From Nicotiana tabacum (Eukaryota > Streptophyta > Magnoliopsida > Solanales > Solanaceae): a DNA stretch of 64,000 nucleotides. A model generated the notes under the pieces. That model did no database searches and had not been told where the DNA came from. It saw nothing but the letters and a program-made list of their open reading frames with translations. A program made the translations under genes and the position numbers. Positions 12,806 to 25,506 of this stretch are shown here, piece by piece. Each line of letters starts with the position of its first letter. Position 1 is the first letter of the stretch. The stretch lies in assembly GCF_000715075.1 (NCBI RefSeq), contig NC_134089.1:64896697-64960696 (forward strand). Direction: 5' to 3'.

Positions 12806-15800
12806 GGATTGGAGTCCTAATGTAGGTAAATGGAGACTAGGGAATGGAGGCCGTATATCTAAAAACTCAACTCAGGGATTGGAGCCCTAGTGTTGGTAAA
12901 TAGGGGACTAGGGAATGGAGGCCCTATGTCTAAAATCTCAACTCAAGAATTGGATCCCTAATGTTGGCAAAAGGTGACTAGGGAATGGAGGCCCTATGTC
13001 TAAAAATCTCAACTGAGGGATTGGGGCCTTAATGTTGGCAAAAGGCGACTAGGGAATGGAGGCCTTATGTCTAAAAATCTTAACTCAGTGATTGGAGCCC
13101 TAATGTTGGTAAAAAGGCGACTAGGGAATGGAGGCCCTATGTCTGAAAATCTCAACTCAGGGATTGAAGCCCTAATGTTGACAAAAGGCGACTAGGGAAT
13201 GGAGGCCTTATGTCTAAAATCTCAACTCAGGGATTGGAACCCCAATATGTAAAATCTCAACTCAGGGATTGGAGCCCTAATGTTGGGAAAAAGGCGACCA
13301 GGGAATAGAGGCCCTATGTCTAAAAATCTCAACTCAGGGATTGGAGCCCTAATGTTGGTAAAAAGGAGACTATATAATGGAGGTCATTTGTCTAAAAATC
13401 TCAACTCAGGGATTGGAGCCCTAATGTTGGTAAAGAAAATGTGACTAGGGAATGGAGGCCTTAAGTCTAAAATCTCAACTCATGGATTGGAGCCCTAATG
13501 GTTGTAAAAAGGCGACTAGGGAATGGAGGCCCTATGTCTAAAATCTCAACTCAGGGATTGGAGTCCTAATGTAGGTAAAAGGCGACTAGGGAATGGAGGC
13601 CCTATATCTAAAATCTCAACTCAGGGATTGGAGCCCTAGTGTTGGTAAACAGGCAACTAGGGAATGGAGGCCCTATGTCTAAAATCTCAACTCAGGAATT
13701 AGAGCCCTAATGTTGGCAAACGGTGACTAGGGAAAGGAGGCCCTATGTCTGAAAATCTCAACTCAGGGATTGGAGCCATAATGTTGATAAAGAAAAGGCG
13801 ACTAGAGAATGGAGGCGCTATGTCTGAAAATCTCAACTCAGGTATTAGAGCCCTAATGTTGGCAAAAGGCGACTAGGGAATGGAGGCCTTATGTCTAAAA
13901 TCTCAACTCGGGGATTGGAGCCCTAATGTTGGCAAAAGGCGACTAGAGAATGGAGGCCCTATGTCTAAAATCTCAACTCAGGGATTGGAGCCCTAATGTT
14001 GGGAAAAAGGCGACCAGGGAATGGAGGCCCTATGTCTAAAAATCTCAACTCAGGGATTGGAGCCCTAATGTTGGTAAAAAGGCGACTAGGGAATGGAGGC
14101 CATTTGTCTAAAAATCTCAACTCAGGGATTGGAGCCCTAATGTTGGTAAAGAAAATGCGACTAGGGAATGGAGGCCTTATGTCTAAAATCTCAACTCATG
14201 GATTGGAGCCCTAATGGTTGTAAAAAGGAGACTAGGGAATGGAGGCCCTATGTCTAAAATCTCAACTCAGGGATTGGAGTCCTAATGTAAGTAAAAGGCG
14301 ACTAGGGAATGGAGGCCCTATATCTAAAATCTCAACTCAGGGATTGGAGCCCTAGTGTTGGTAAACAGGCGACTAGGGAATGGAGGCCCTATGTCTAAAA
14401 TCTCAACTCAGGAATTGGAGCCCTAATGTTGGCAAAAGGTGACTAGGGAATGGAGGCCCTATGTCTAAAAATCTTAACTCAGTGATTGGAGCCCTAATAT
14501 TGGTAAAAAGACGACTAGGGAATGGAGGCCCTATATCTAAAATCTCAACTCAGGGATTGGATCCCTAGTGTTGGCAAACAGGAGACTAGGGAATGGAGGC
14601 CCTGTGTCTCAAATCTCAACTCAAGAATTGGAGCCCTAATGTTGGCAAAAGGTGACTAGGGAATGGAGGACCTTTGTCTGAAAATCTCAACTCAGGGAAT
14701 GGGGCCTTAATGTTGGCAAAAGGAGACTAGGGAATGGAGGCCCTATATCTGAAAATCTCAACTCAGGGATTGAAGCCCTAATGTTGGCAAAAGGCGACTA
14801 GGGAATGGAGGCCCTATATCTAAAATCTCAACTCAGGGATTGGAGCCCTAATGTTGGGAAAAAGGAGACCAGGGAATGGAGGCCCTATGTCTAAAAATCT
14901 CAACTCAGGGATTGGAAGCCTAATATTGGTAAAAAGGCGACTAGGAAATGGAGGCCCTATGTCTAAAATCTCAACTAAGGGATTGGAGCCCTAATGTTGG
15001 TTAAAAGACGACTAGGGAATGGAGGCCTTATGTCTAAAATCTCATATCAAGGATTGGGGCCTTGATATTGGCAAAAGGCGACTAGGGAATGGAGGCCCTA
15101 TATCTGAAAATCTCAACTCAGGGATTGGAGCCCTAATGTTGGCAAAAGGCGACTAGTGAATGGAGGCCATATGTCTAAAATCTCAACTCAAGGATTGGAG
15201 CCCTAATAATGGGAAAAAGGAGACTAGGGAATGGAGGCCCTATGTCTAAAAATCTTAACTCAAGGATTGGAGCCCTAATGTTGGTAAAAAGTAGACTAGG
15301 GAATGGAGGTCATATGTCTAAAAATCTCAACTCAGGGATTGGAGCCCTAATGTTGGTAAAGAAAAGGCGACTAGGGAATGGAGGCCTTATGTCTAAAATC
15401 TCAACTCAAGAATTGGAGCCCTAATGGTTGTAAAAAGGCGACTAGGGAATGGAGGACCTATGTCTGAATATCTCAACCCAGGGATTAGAGCCCTAATGTA
15501 GGTAAAAGGCGACTAGGGAATGGAGGCCCTATATCTAAAATTTCAACTCAGGGATTGGAGCCCTTGTGTTGGTTATCAGGCGACTAGGAAATGGAGGCCC
15601 TATATCTAAAATCTCAACTCAGAAATTGGAGCCCTAATGTTGGCAAAAAGTGACTAGGGAATGGAGGCCCTATGTTTGAAAATCTTAACTCAGGGATTGG
15701 GGCCTTAATATTGGCAAAAGGTAACTAGGGAATGGAGGCCCTATGTCTGAAAATCTCAACCCAGGGATTGGAGCCCTAATGTTGGGAAAAAGGCGACTAG

Positions 15801-17125
15801 GGAATGTAGGCCCTATGTCTAAAAATCTCAACTCAGGGATTAGAGCCCTAATGTTGGTAAAAAGGCGACTAGTGAATGGAAGCTCTATGTCTAAAATCTC
15901 AACTCAAGGATTGGAGCTGTAATGTTGGCAAAAGGTGACTAGGGAATGGAGGCCCTATGTCTAAAATCTCAACTAAGGGATTGGAGCCCTAATGTTGGTA
16001 AAAAGGCGACTAGGGAATGGAGACCCTATGTCTAAAATCTCAACTCAAGGATTGGAGCCCTAATGTTTGTAAAAAGGCGACTAGGGAATGGAGGCCCTAT
16101 GTCTAAAAATCTCAACTCAAGGATTGGAGCCCTAATATAGGTAAAGAAAAGACGACTAGGGAATGGAGGCCCTATGTATAAAAATCTCAACTCAGGGATT
16201 GGAGCCCTAATGTTAGAAAAGAAAAGGCGACTAGGGAATGGAGGCCCTATATCTAAAATCTCAACTCAGGGATTGGAGCCCTAATGTTGGCAAAAGGTGA
16301 CTAGGGAATGGAGACCCTATATCTAAAATCTCAACTAAGGCATTGGAGCCCTAATGTTGGTAAAAATGTGACTAGGGAATGGAGTCCCTATGTCTAAAAT
16401 CTCAACTCAAGGATTGAAGCCCTAATATTGGTAAAAAGTCGACTAGGGAATGGTGGCCCTATGTCTAAAAATCTCAACTCAAGGATTGGAGCCCTAATGT
16501 TGATAAAGAAAAGGTGACTAGGGAATGGAGGCCCTATGTATAAAAATCTCAACTCAGGGATTAGAGCCCTAATGTTGGCAAAAGGCGACTAGGGAATGGA
16601 GGACTTATGTCTAAAATCTCAACTCGGGGATTGGAGCCCTAATGTTGGCAAAAGGTAACTAGAGAATGGAGGCTCTATGTCTGAAAATCTCAACTCAGGG
16701 ATTGGGGCCTTGATATTGGCAAAAGGCGTCTAGGGAATGGAGTCCCTATGTCTAAAAATCTCAACTCAGGGATTAGAGCCCTAATGTTGGCAAAAGGCGA
16801 CTAGGGAATGGAGGCCCTATGTCTAAAATCTCAACTCAGGGATTGGAGCCCTAATAATGGGAAAAAGGCGACTAGGGAATGGAGGCCCTATGTCTAAAAA
16901 TCTCAACTCAAGGATTGGAGCCCTAATGTTGGCAAAAAGGAGACTAGGGAATGGAGGCCCTATATCTAAAATCTCAACTCAGGGATTGGAGCCCTAATGT
17001 TGGGAAAAAGGAGACCAGGGAATGGAGGCCCTATGTCTAAAAGTCTCAACTCAGGGATTGGAGCCCTAATATTGATAAAAAGGAGACTAGGGAATGGAGG
17101 CCCTATGTCTAAAATCTCAACTCAG
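12806..17125. repeat. Higher-order unit U, third copy
   Basis: It is a direct tandem copy of 8486-12805, with very few differences (for example gaatggggga near 10350 against gaatggagga near 14670). At the right end the sequence switches to the gattgtagccctaatg variant that starts the W series. Confidence 0.82.
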
Positions 17126-19129
17126 GGATTGTAGCCCTAATGTTGGCAAAAGGCGACTAGTGAATGGAGGCCATATGTCTAAAATCTCAACTCAGGGATT
17201 GGAGCCCTAATAATGGGAAAAAGGAGACTAGGGAATGGAGGCCCTATGTCTAAAAATCTCAACTCAAGGATTGGAGCCCTAATGTTGGTAAAAAGTAGAC
17301 TAGGGAATGGAGGTCATATGTCTAAAAATCTCAACTCAGGGATTGGAGCCCTAATGTTGGTAAAGAAAAGGCGACTAGGGAATGGAGGCCTTATGTCTAA
17401 AATCTCAACTCAAGAATTGGAGCCCTAATGGTTGTAAAAAGGCGACTAGGGAATGGAGGACCTATGTCTGAATATCTCAACCCAGGGATTAGAGCCCTAA
17501 TGTAGGTAAAAGGCGACTAGGGAATGGAGGCCCTATATCTAAAATTTCAACTCAGGGATTGGAGCCCTTGTGTTGGTTATCAGGCGACTAGGAAATGGAG
17601 GCCCTATATCTAAAATCTCAACTCAGGAATTGGAGCCCTAATGTTGGCAAAAAGTGACTAGGGAATGGAGGCCCTATGTTTGAAAATCTCAACTCAGGGA
17701 TTGGGGCCTTAATATTGGCAAAAGACAACTAGGGAATGGAGGCCCTATGTCTGAAAATCTCAACCCAGGGATTGGAGCCCTAATGTTGGGAAAAAGGCGA
17801 CTAGGGAATGGAGGCCCTATGTCTAAAAATCTCAACTCAGGGATTAGAGCCCTAATGTTGGTAAAAAGGCGACTAGTGAATGGAAGCTCTATGTCTAAAA
17901 TCTCAACTCAAGGATTGGAGCCGTAATGTTGGCAAAAGGTGACTAGGGAATGGAGGCCCTATGTCTAAAATCTCAACTAAGGGATTGGAGCCCTAATGTT
18001 GGTAAAAAGGCGACTAGGGAATGGAGACCCTATGTCTAAAATCTCAACTCAAGGATTGGAGCCCTAATGTTGGTAAAAAGGCGACTAGGGAATGGAGGCC
18101 CTATGTCTAAAAATCTCAACTCAAGGATTGGAGCCCTAATATAGGTAAAGAAAAGACGACTAGGGAATGGAGGCCCTATGTATAAAAATCTCAACTCAGG
18201 GATTGGAGCCCTAATGTTAGAAAAGAAAAGGCGACTAGGGAATGGAGGCCCTATATCTAAAATATCAACTCAGGGATTGGAGCCCTAATGTTGGCAAAAG
18301 GTGACTAGGGAATGGAGACCCTATATCTAAAATCTCAACTAAGGCATTGGAGCCCTAATGTTGGTAAAAATGTGACTAGGGAATGGAGTCCCTATGTCTA
18401 AAATCTCAACTCAAGGATTGAAGCCCTAATATTGGTAAAAAGTCGACTAGGGAATGGTGGCCCTATGTCTAAAAATCTCAACTCAAGGATTGGAGCCCTA
18501 ATGTTGATAAAGAAAAGGTGACTAGGGAATGGAGGCCCTATGTATAAAAATCTCAACTCAGGGATTAGAGCCCTAATGTTGGCAAAAGGCGACTAGGGAA
18601 TGGAGGCCTTATGTCTAAAATCTCAACTCGGGGATTGGAGCCCTAATGTTGGCAAAAGGCGACTAGAGAATGGAGGCTCTATGTCTGAAAATCTCAACTC
18701 AGGGATTGGGGCCTTGATATAGGCAAAAGGCGACTAGGGAATGGAGGCCCTATGTCTAAAAATCTCAACTCAGGGATTAGAGCCCTAATGTTGGCAAAAG
18801 GCGACTAGGGAATGGAGGCCCTATGTCTAAAATCTCAACTCAGGGATTGGAGCCCTAATAATGGGAAAAAGGCGACTAGGGAATGGAGGCCCTATGTCTA
18901 AAAATCTCAACTCAAGGATTGGAGCCCTAATGTTGGCAAAAAGGAGACTAGGGAATGGAGGCCCTATATCTAAAATCTCACCTCAGGGATTGGAGCCCTA
19001 ATATTGGGAAAAAGGAGACCAGGGAATGGAGGCCCTATGTCTGAAAATCTCAACTCAGGGATTGGGGCCTTGATATTGGCAAAAGGCGACTAGGGAATGG
19101 AGGCCCTATGTCTGAAAATCTCAACTCAA
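17126..19129. repeat. Higher-order unit W (2004 bp), copy of the end of U
   Basis: It matches 15122-17125 with a shift of 2004 bp, but with more single-base differences than the U and V copies show among themselves. It is therefore an older duplication. About 28 monomers. Confidence 0.72.
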
Positions 19130-21630
19130 GGATTGGAGCCCTAATGTTGGCAAAAGGCGACTAGTGAATGGAGGCCCTATGTCTAAAATCTCAACTCAGG
19201 GATTGGAGCCCTAATAATGGGAAAAAGGCGACTAGGGAATGGAGGCCCTATGTCTAAAAATCTCAACTCAAGGATTGGAGCCCTAATGTTGGTAAAAAGT
19301 AGACTAGGGAATGGAGGTCATATGTCTAAAAATCTCAACTCAGGGATTGGAGCCCTAATGTTGGTAAAGAAAAGGCGACTAGGGAATGGAGGCCTTATGT
19401 CTAAAATCTCAACTCAAGAATTGGAGCCCTAATGGTTGTAAAAAGGCGACTAGGGAATGGAGGACCTATGTCTGAATATCTCAACCCAGGGATTAGAGCC
19501 CTAATGTAGGTAAAAGGCGACTAGGGAATGGAGGCCCTATATCTAAAATTTCAACTCAGGGATTGGAGCCCTTGTGTTGGTTATCAGGCGACTAGGAAAT
19601 GGAGGCCCTATATCTAAAATCTCAACTCAGGAATTGGAGCCCTAATGTTGGCAAAAAGTGACTAGGGAATGGAGGCCCTATGTTTGAAAATCTCAACTCA
19701 GGGATTGGGGCCTTAATATTGGCAAAAGGCAACTAGGGAATGGAGGCCCTATGTCTGAAAATCTCAACCCAGGGATTGGAGCCCTAATGTTGGGAAAAAG
19801 GCGACTAGGGAATGGAGGCCCTATGTCTAAAAATCTCAACTCAGAGATTAGAGCCATAATGTTGGTAAAAAGGCGACTAGTGAATGGAAGCTCTATGTCT
19901 AAAATCTCAACTCAAGGATTGGAGCCGTAATGTTGGCAAAAGGTGACTAGGGAATGGAGGCCCTATGTCTAAAATCTCAACTAAGGGATTGGAGCCCTAA
20001 TGTTGGTAAAAAGGCGACTAGGGAATGGAGACCCTATGTCTAAAATCTCAACTCAGGGATTGGAGCCCTTGTGTTGGTTATCAGGCGACTAGGAAATGGA
20101 GGCCCTATATCTAAAATCTCAACTCAGGAATTGGAGCCCTAATGTTGGCAAAAAGTGACTAGGGAATGGAGGCCCTATGTTTGAAAATCTCAACTCAAGG
20201 ATTGGGGCCTTAATATTGGCAAAAGGCAACTAGGGAATGGAGGCCCTATGTCTGAAAATCTCAACCCAGGGATTGGAGCCCTAATGTTGGGAAAAAGGCG
20301 ACTAGGGAATGGAGGCCCTATGTCTAAAAATCTCAACTCAGAGATTAGAGCCCTAATGTTGGTAAAAAGGCGACTAGTGAATGGAAGCTCTATGTCTAAA
20401 ATCTCAACTCAAGGATTGGAGCCGTAATGTTGGCAAAAGGTGACTAGGGAATGGAGGCCCTATGTCTAAAATCTCAACTAAGGGATTGGAGCCCTAATGT
20501 TGGTAAAAAGGCGACTAGGGAATGGAGACCCTATGTCTAAAATCTCAACTCAAGGATTGGAGCCCTAATGTTGGTAAAAAGGCGACTAGGGAATGGAGGC
20601 CCTATGTCTAAAAATCTCAACTCAAGGATTGGAGCCCTAATATAGGTAAAGAAAAGACGACTAGGGAATGGAGGCCCTATGTATAAAAATCTCAACTCAG
20701 GGATTGGAGCCCTAATGTTAGAAAAGAAAAGGCGACTAGGGAATGGAGGCCCTATATCTAAAATCTCAACTCAGGGATTGGAGCCCTAATGTTGGCAAAA
20801 GGTGACTAGAGAATGGAGACCCTATATCTAAAATCTCAACTAAGGGATTGGAGCCCTAATGTTGGTAAAAAGGTGACTAGGGAATGGAGTCCCTATGTCT
20901 AAAATCTCAACTCAAGGATTGAAGCCCTAATATTGGTAAAAAGTCGACTAGGGAATGTTGGCCCTATGTCTAAAAATCTCAACTCAGGGATTGGAGCCCT
21001 AATGTTGATAAAGAAAAGGTGACTAGGGAATGGAGGCCCTATGTATAAAAATCTCAACTCAGGGATTAGAGCCCTAATGTTGGCAAAAGGCGACTAGGGA
21101 ATGGAGGCCTTATGTCTAAAATCTCAACTCGGGGATTGGAGCCCTAATGTTGGCAAAAGGTGACTAGAGAATGGAGGCTCTATGTCTGAAAATCTCAACT
21201 CAGGGATTGGGGCCTTGATATTGGCAAAAGGCGACTAGGGAATGGAGGCCCTATGTCTGAAAATCTCAACTCAGGGATTAGAGCCCTAATGTTGGCAAAA
21301 GGCGACTAGGGAATGGAGGCCCTATGTCTAAAATCTCAACTCAGGGATTGGAGCCCTAATAATGGGAAAAAGGCGACTAGGGAATGGAGGCCCTATGTCT
21401 AAAAATCTCAACTCAAGGATTGGAGCCCTAATGTTGGCAAAAAGGAGACTAGGGAATGGAGCCCCTATATCTAAAATCTCAACTCAGGGATTGGAGCCCT
21501 AATATTGGGAAAAAGGAGACCAGGGAATGGAGGCCCTATGTCTAAAAGTCTCAACTCAGGGATTGGAGCCTAATATTGGTAAAAAGGCGACTAGGGAATG
21601 GAGGCCCTATGTCTAAAATCTCAACTCAGG
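19130..21630. repeat. Higher-order unit W, further copy carrying an internal 497 bp duplication
   Basis: The shift of 2004 bp continues from 17126 until about 20053. There the sequence jumps back 497 bp and then resumes the W order with a shift of about 2501. The unit ends at another gattgtagccctaatg monomer near 21630. Confidence 0.65.
20054..20550. repeat. 497 bp (seven-monomer) tandem duplication inside W
   Basis: The rare variant cccttgtgttggttatcagg starts at 19569 and again at 20066, exactly 497 bp apart. The monomers that follow repeat in the same order, so 19557-20053 and 20054-20550 are tandem copies. Confidence 0.8.
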
Positions 21631-24600
21631 GATTGTAGCCCTAATGTTAGCAAAAGGCGACTAGGGAATGGAGGCCCTATATGGAGGCCCTATATCTAAA
21701 ATCTCAACTTAGGGATTGGAACCCTAAGGTTGGGAAAAATGCGACTAGGGAATGGAGGCCCTATGTCTAAAAATCTCAACTCAGGGATTGGAGCTCTAAT
21801 GTTGGTAAAAAGGCGACTAGGGAATGGAAGCTCTATGTCTAAAATCTCAACTAAGGGATTGGAGCCGTAATATTGGCAAAAGATGACTTGGGAATGGAGG
21901 CCCTATGTCTAAAATCTCAATTAAGGGATTGGAGCCCTAATGTTGGTAAAAAGGTGACTAGGGAATGGAGGCACTATGTCTAAAATCTCAACTCAAGGAT
22001 TGGAGCCCTAATGTTGGTAAAAAGGCGACTAGGGAATGGAGGCCCTATGTCTAAAAGTCTCAACTCAAGGATTGGAGCCCTAATGTTAGTAAAGAAAAGG
22101 CGACTAGGGAATGGAGACCCTATATCTAAAATCTCAAATCAGGGATTGGAGCCCTAATGTTGGCAAAAGGTGACTAGGGAATGGAGACCCTATATCTAAA
22201 ATCTCAACTAAGGGATTGGAGCCCTAATGTTGGTAAAAAGGTGACTAGGGAATGGAGTCCCTATGTCTAAAATCTCAACTCAAGGATTGGAGCCCTAATA
22301 TTGGTAAAAAGGCGACTAGGGATTGGAGGCCCTATGTCTAAAAATCTAAACTCAGGGATTGGAGCCCTAATGTTTGTAAAGAAAAGGCGACTAGGGAATG
22401 GAGGCCCTATGTCTGAAAATCTCAACTCAGGGATTAGAGCCCTAATGTTGGCAAAAGGCGACTAGGGAATGGAGGCCTTATGTCTAAAATCGCAACTCGG
22501 GGATTGGAGCCCTAATGTTGGCAAAAGGCGACTAAGGAATGGAGGCCCTATGTCTAAAATCTCAACTCAGGGATTGGAGCCCTAATGTTGGAAAAAGGCG
22601 ACTAGGAAGAGGAGGCCCTATGTCTAAAATCTCAACTCAGGGATTGGAGCCCTAATGTTGGCAAAAGGTGACTAGGGAATGGAGGCCCTATGTCTAAAAT
22701 CTCAACTCAGGGATTGGAGCCCTAATGTTGGTAAAAAGGCGACTAGGGAATGAGGCCCTATGTATACAATCTCAACTCAGGGATTGGAGCTCTAATATTG
22801 GTAAAATGCGACTAGGAAATGGAGGCCCTATGTCTAAAATCTCAACTCAGGGATTGGAGCCCTAGTGTTGGTAAAAGGGCGACTAGGGATTGGAGGCCCT
22901 ATGTCTAAAATCTCAACTCAGTGATTGGAGCCCTAATGTTGGCAAAAAGTGACTAGGGAATGGAGGCCCTATGTCTAAAATCTCAACTTAGGGATTGGAG
23001 CCCTAATATTGGTAAAACGGTGACTAGGGAATGGTGGCCCTATGTCTAAAAATCTCAACTCAGGGATTGGAGCCCTAATGTTGATAAAGAAAAGGCGACT
23101 AGGGAATGGAGGCCCTATGTCTAAACATCTCAACTCAGGGATTAGAGCCCTAATGTTGGCAAAAGGCGACTAGGGAATGGAGGCCTTATGTCTAAAATCT
23201 CAACTCGGGGATTGGAGCCCTAATGTTGGCAAAAGGCGACTAGAGAATGGAGGCCCTATGTCTAAATTCTCAACTAAGGGATTGGAGCCCTAATGTTGGT
23301 AAAAAGTCGACTAGGCAATGAGGCCCTATGTCTAAAATCTCAACTCAAGGATTGGAGCTCTAATGTTGGTAAAAAGGCGACTAGGGAATAGAGGCCCTAT
23401 GTCTGAAAATCTCAACTCAGGGATTAGAGCCTTAATGTTGATAAAAAGGTGACTAGGGAATGGAGGCCCTATGTCTGAAAATCTCAACTCAGGGATTGGA
23501 GCCCTAATGTTGGTAAAGAAAAGGCGACTAGGGAATAGAGGCCCTATGTCTTCAAATCTCAACTCAAGGATTGGAGCCCTAATGTTGGAAAAAAGCGACT
23601 AGGGAATAGAGGCCCTGTGTCTAAAATCTAAACTCAAGGATTGGAGTCCTAATGTTGGGAAAAAGGCGACTAGAGAATGGAGGACTTATGTCTAAAAAAT
23701 TTAATTCGGTGATTGGAGTCGTAATGTTGGTAAAAAGGCGTCTAGGGAATGGAGGCCCTATGTCTAAAATCTTAACTCAGGGATTGGAGCCCTAATGTTG
23801 GTAAAAAGGCGACTAGGGAATAGAGGCCTTATGTCTAAAATTTCAACTCAGGGATTGGAGCCCTAATGTAGTTAAAAGGCGACTAGGGAATGGAGGCCCT
23901 ATGTCTAAAATCTCAACTCAGGAATTGGAGTCCTAGTGTTGGTAAACAGGCGACTAGGGAATGGAGACCCTATGTCTAAAATCTTAACTCAGCAATTGGA
24001 GCCCAAATGTTGGCAAAAGGTGACTAGGAAATGGAGACCCTATGTTTAAAATCTCAACTCAGGGATTGGAGCCCTAATGTTGGCAAAAGGTGACTAGGGA
24101 ATGGAGTCCCTATGTCTGAAAATCGAAACTCAGGGATTAGGGCTCTAATCTTGGCAAAAGACGACTAAGGAATGGAGGTCGTATGTCTGAAAATTTCATC
24201 TCAGGGATTGGAGCCCTAATGTTGGAAAAAAGAGACTAGGGAATGGAGGCCCTATGTCTAAAATGTCAACTCAGGGATTGGAGGCCTAATGTTGGAAAAA
24301 AGGGGACTAGGGAATAGAGGCCTTATGCCTAAAAATTTCAACTCAGGGATTTGAGCCCTAATGTTGGTAAAAAGGCGACTAGGGAATGGAGGCCTTATGT
24401 CTAAAATCTCAACTCAGGTATTGGAGCCCTAATGTTGGCAAACGGTGACTAGGGAATAGAGGCCCTATGTCTAAAATGTCAACTAAGGGATTGGAGCCCT
24501 AATGTTGGTAAAAAGGCGACTAGGGAATGGAGGCCCTATGTCTAAAATCTCAACTCAAGGATTGGAGCCCTAATATTGGTAAAAAGACGACTAGGGATTG

Positions 24601-25506
24601 GAGGCCCTATGTCTAAAAATCTAAACTCAGGAATTGGAGCCCTAATGTTGGTAAAGAAAAGGCGACTAGGGAGTGGAGACCCTATGTCTGAAAATCTCAA
24701 CTCAGGGATTAGAGCCCTAATGTTGGCAAAAGGCGACTAGGGAATGGAGGCCTTATGTCTAAAATCGCAACTCGGGGATTGGATCCCTAATGTTGGCAAA
24801 AGGCGACTAAGGAATGGAGGCCCTATGTCTAAAATCTCAACTCAGGGATTGGAGCCCTAATGTTTGAAAAAGGAGACTAGGAAATGGAGGACCTATGTCT
24901 AAAATCTAAACTCAGGGATTGGATCCCTAATATTGGCAAAAGGTGACTAGGGAATGGAGGCCCTATGTCTAAAATCTCAACTCAGGGATTGGTGCCCTAA
25001 TGTTGGTAAAAAGGGGACTAGGGAATTGAGGCCATATGTCTAAAATCTCAACTCAGGGATTGGAGCTCTAATATTGGTAAACAGCGACTAGGGAATGGAG
25101 GCCCTATGTCTAAAATCTCAACTCATGGATTGGAGCCCTAGTGTTGGTAAAAGGGCGACTAGGGATTGGAGGCCCTATGTCTAAAATATCAACTCAGTGA
25201 TTGGAGCCCTAATGTTGGCAAAAAGTGACTAGGGAATGGAGGCCCTATGTCTAAAATCTCAACTTAGGGATTGGAGCCCTAATATTGGTAAAACGGCGAC
25301 TAGGGAATGGAGGCCCTATGTCTAAAATCTCAACTCAGGAATTGGAGCCATAATGTTGGCGAAAGGCGACTAGGGACTGGAGGCCCTTTGTCTAAAACCT
25401 CAACTCAATGATTGGAGCCCTAATGTTAGTAAAAGGCAATTAGGGTACGGTGGCCCTATGTCTAAAATCTCAACTTAGGGATTGGAGCCCTAATGTCAGC
25501 AAAAGC
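21631..25506. repeat. Diverged proximal part of the array (next to the 3' UTR of pol)
   Basis: Monomers here differ more from one another and I see no long higher-order period. A 16-17 bp slip duplication of ggaggccctatat is visible near 21671-21696. Part of this stretch aligns with copy B at a shift of 25020 (23332 with 48352) that falls to 24951 by 25501, one monomer less in B. This is the portion inherited by both copies, so it is older than the expansion to its left. Confidence 0.75.

Larger units (their letters stand above)
1..25506 (-). repeat. Tandem array of ~71 bp monomers in the 3' UTR of Ogre copy A
   Basis: Head-to-tail monomers of about 69-74 bp run without a break from the window start to about 25506, on the order of 360 units. 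The plus-strand consensus begins gactagggaatggaggccc and continues through a second, similar half, cagggattggagccctaatg, to a short A-rich stretch. Length variation comes mostly from the A-run after ttggt and from an extra gtaaagaaaa form. The array starts right after the element's unique 3' UTR, and copy B has the same arrangement, so it belongs to the element. Tandem repeats at this position are known in Ogre-type elements and can seed satellites. Many 60-72 codon open frames here are by-products of 72 bp (24 codon) monomers. Confidence 0.95.

Noticed and set aside
137..19432. A dozen 60-72 codon open frames in the array (MSKNLNSGIGALMLVKRRLG and similar)
   Set aside because: They arise because 72 bp monomer variants keep the reading frame (24 codons) over two or three units. 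They have no start context, no constant length and end where a 70 or 71 bp monomer occurs.
1..25506. CRISPR-like regular repeats
   Set aside because: Units are contiguous and all similar; there are no unique spacers between conserved repeats, and the setting is a plant retrotransposon.
1..25506. Telomere-like ccctaa / tagggn in every monomer
   Set aside because: The heptamer is never tandem; it falls out of the monomer consensus and does not form telomeric runs.
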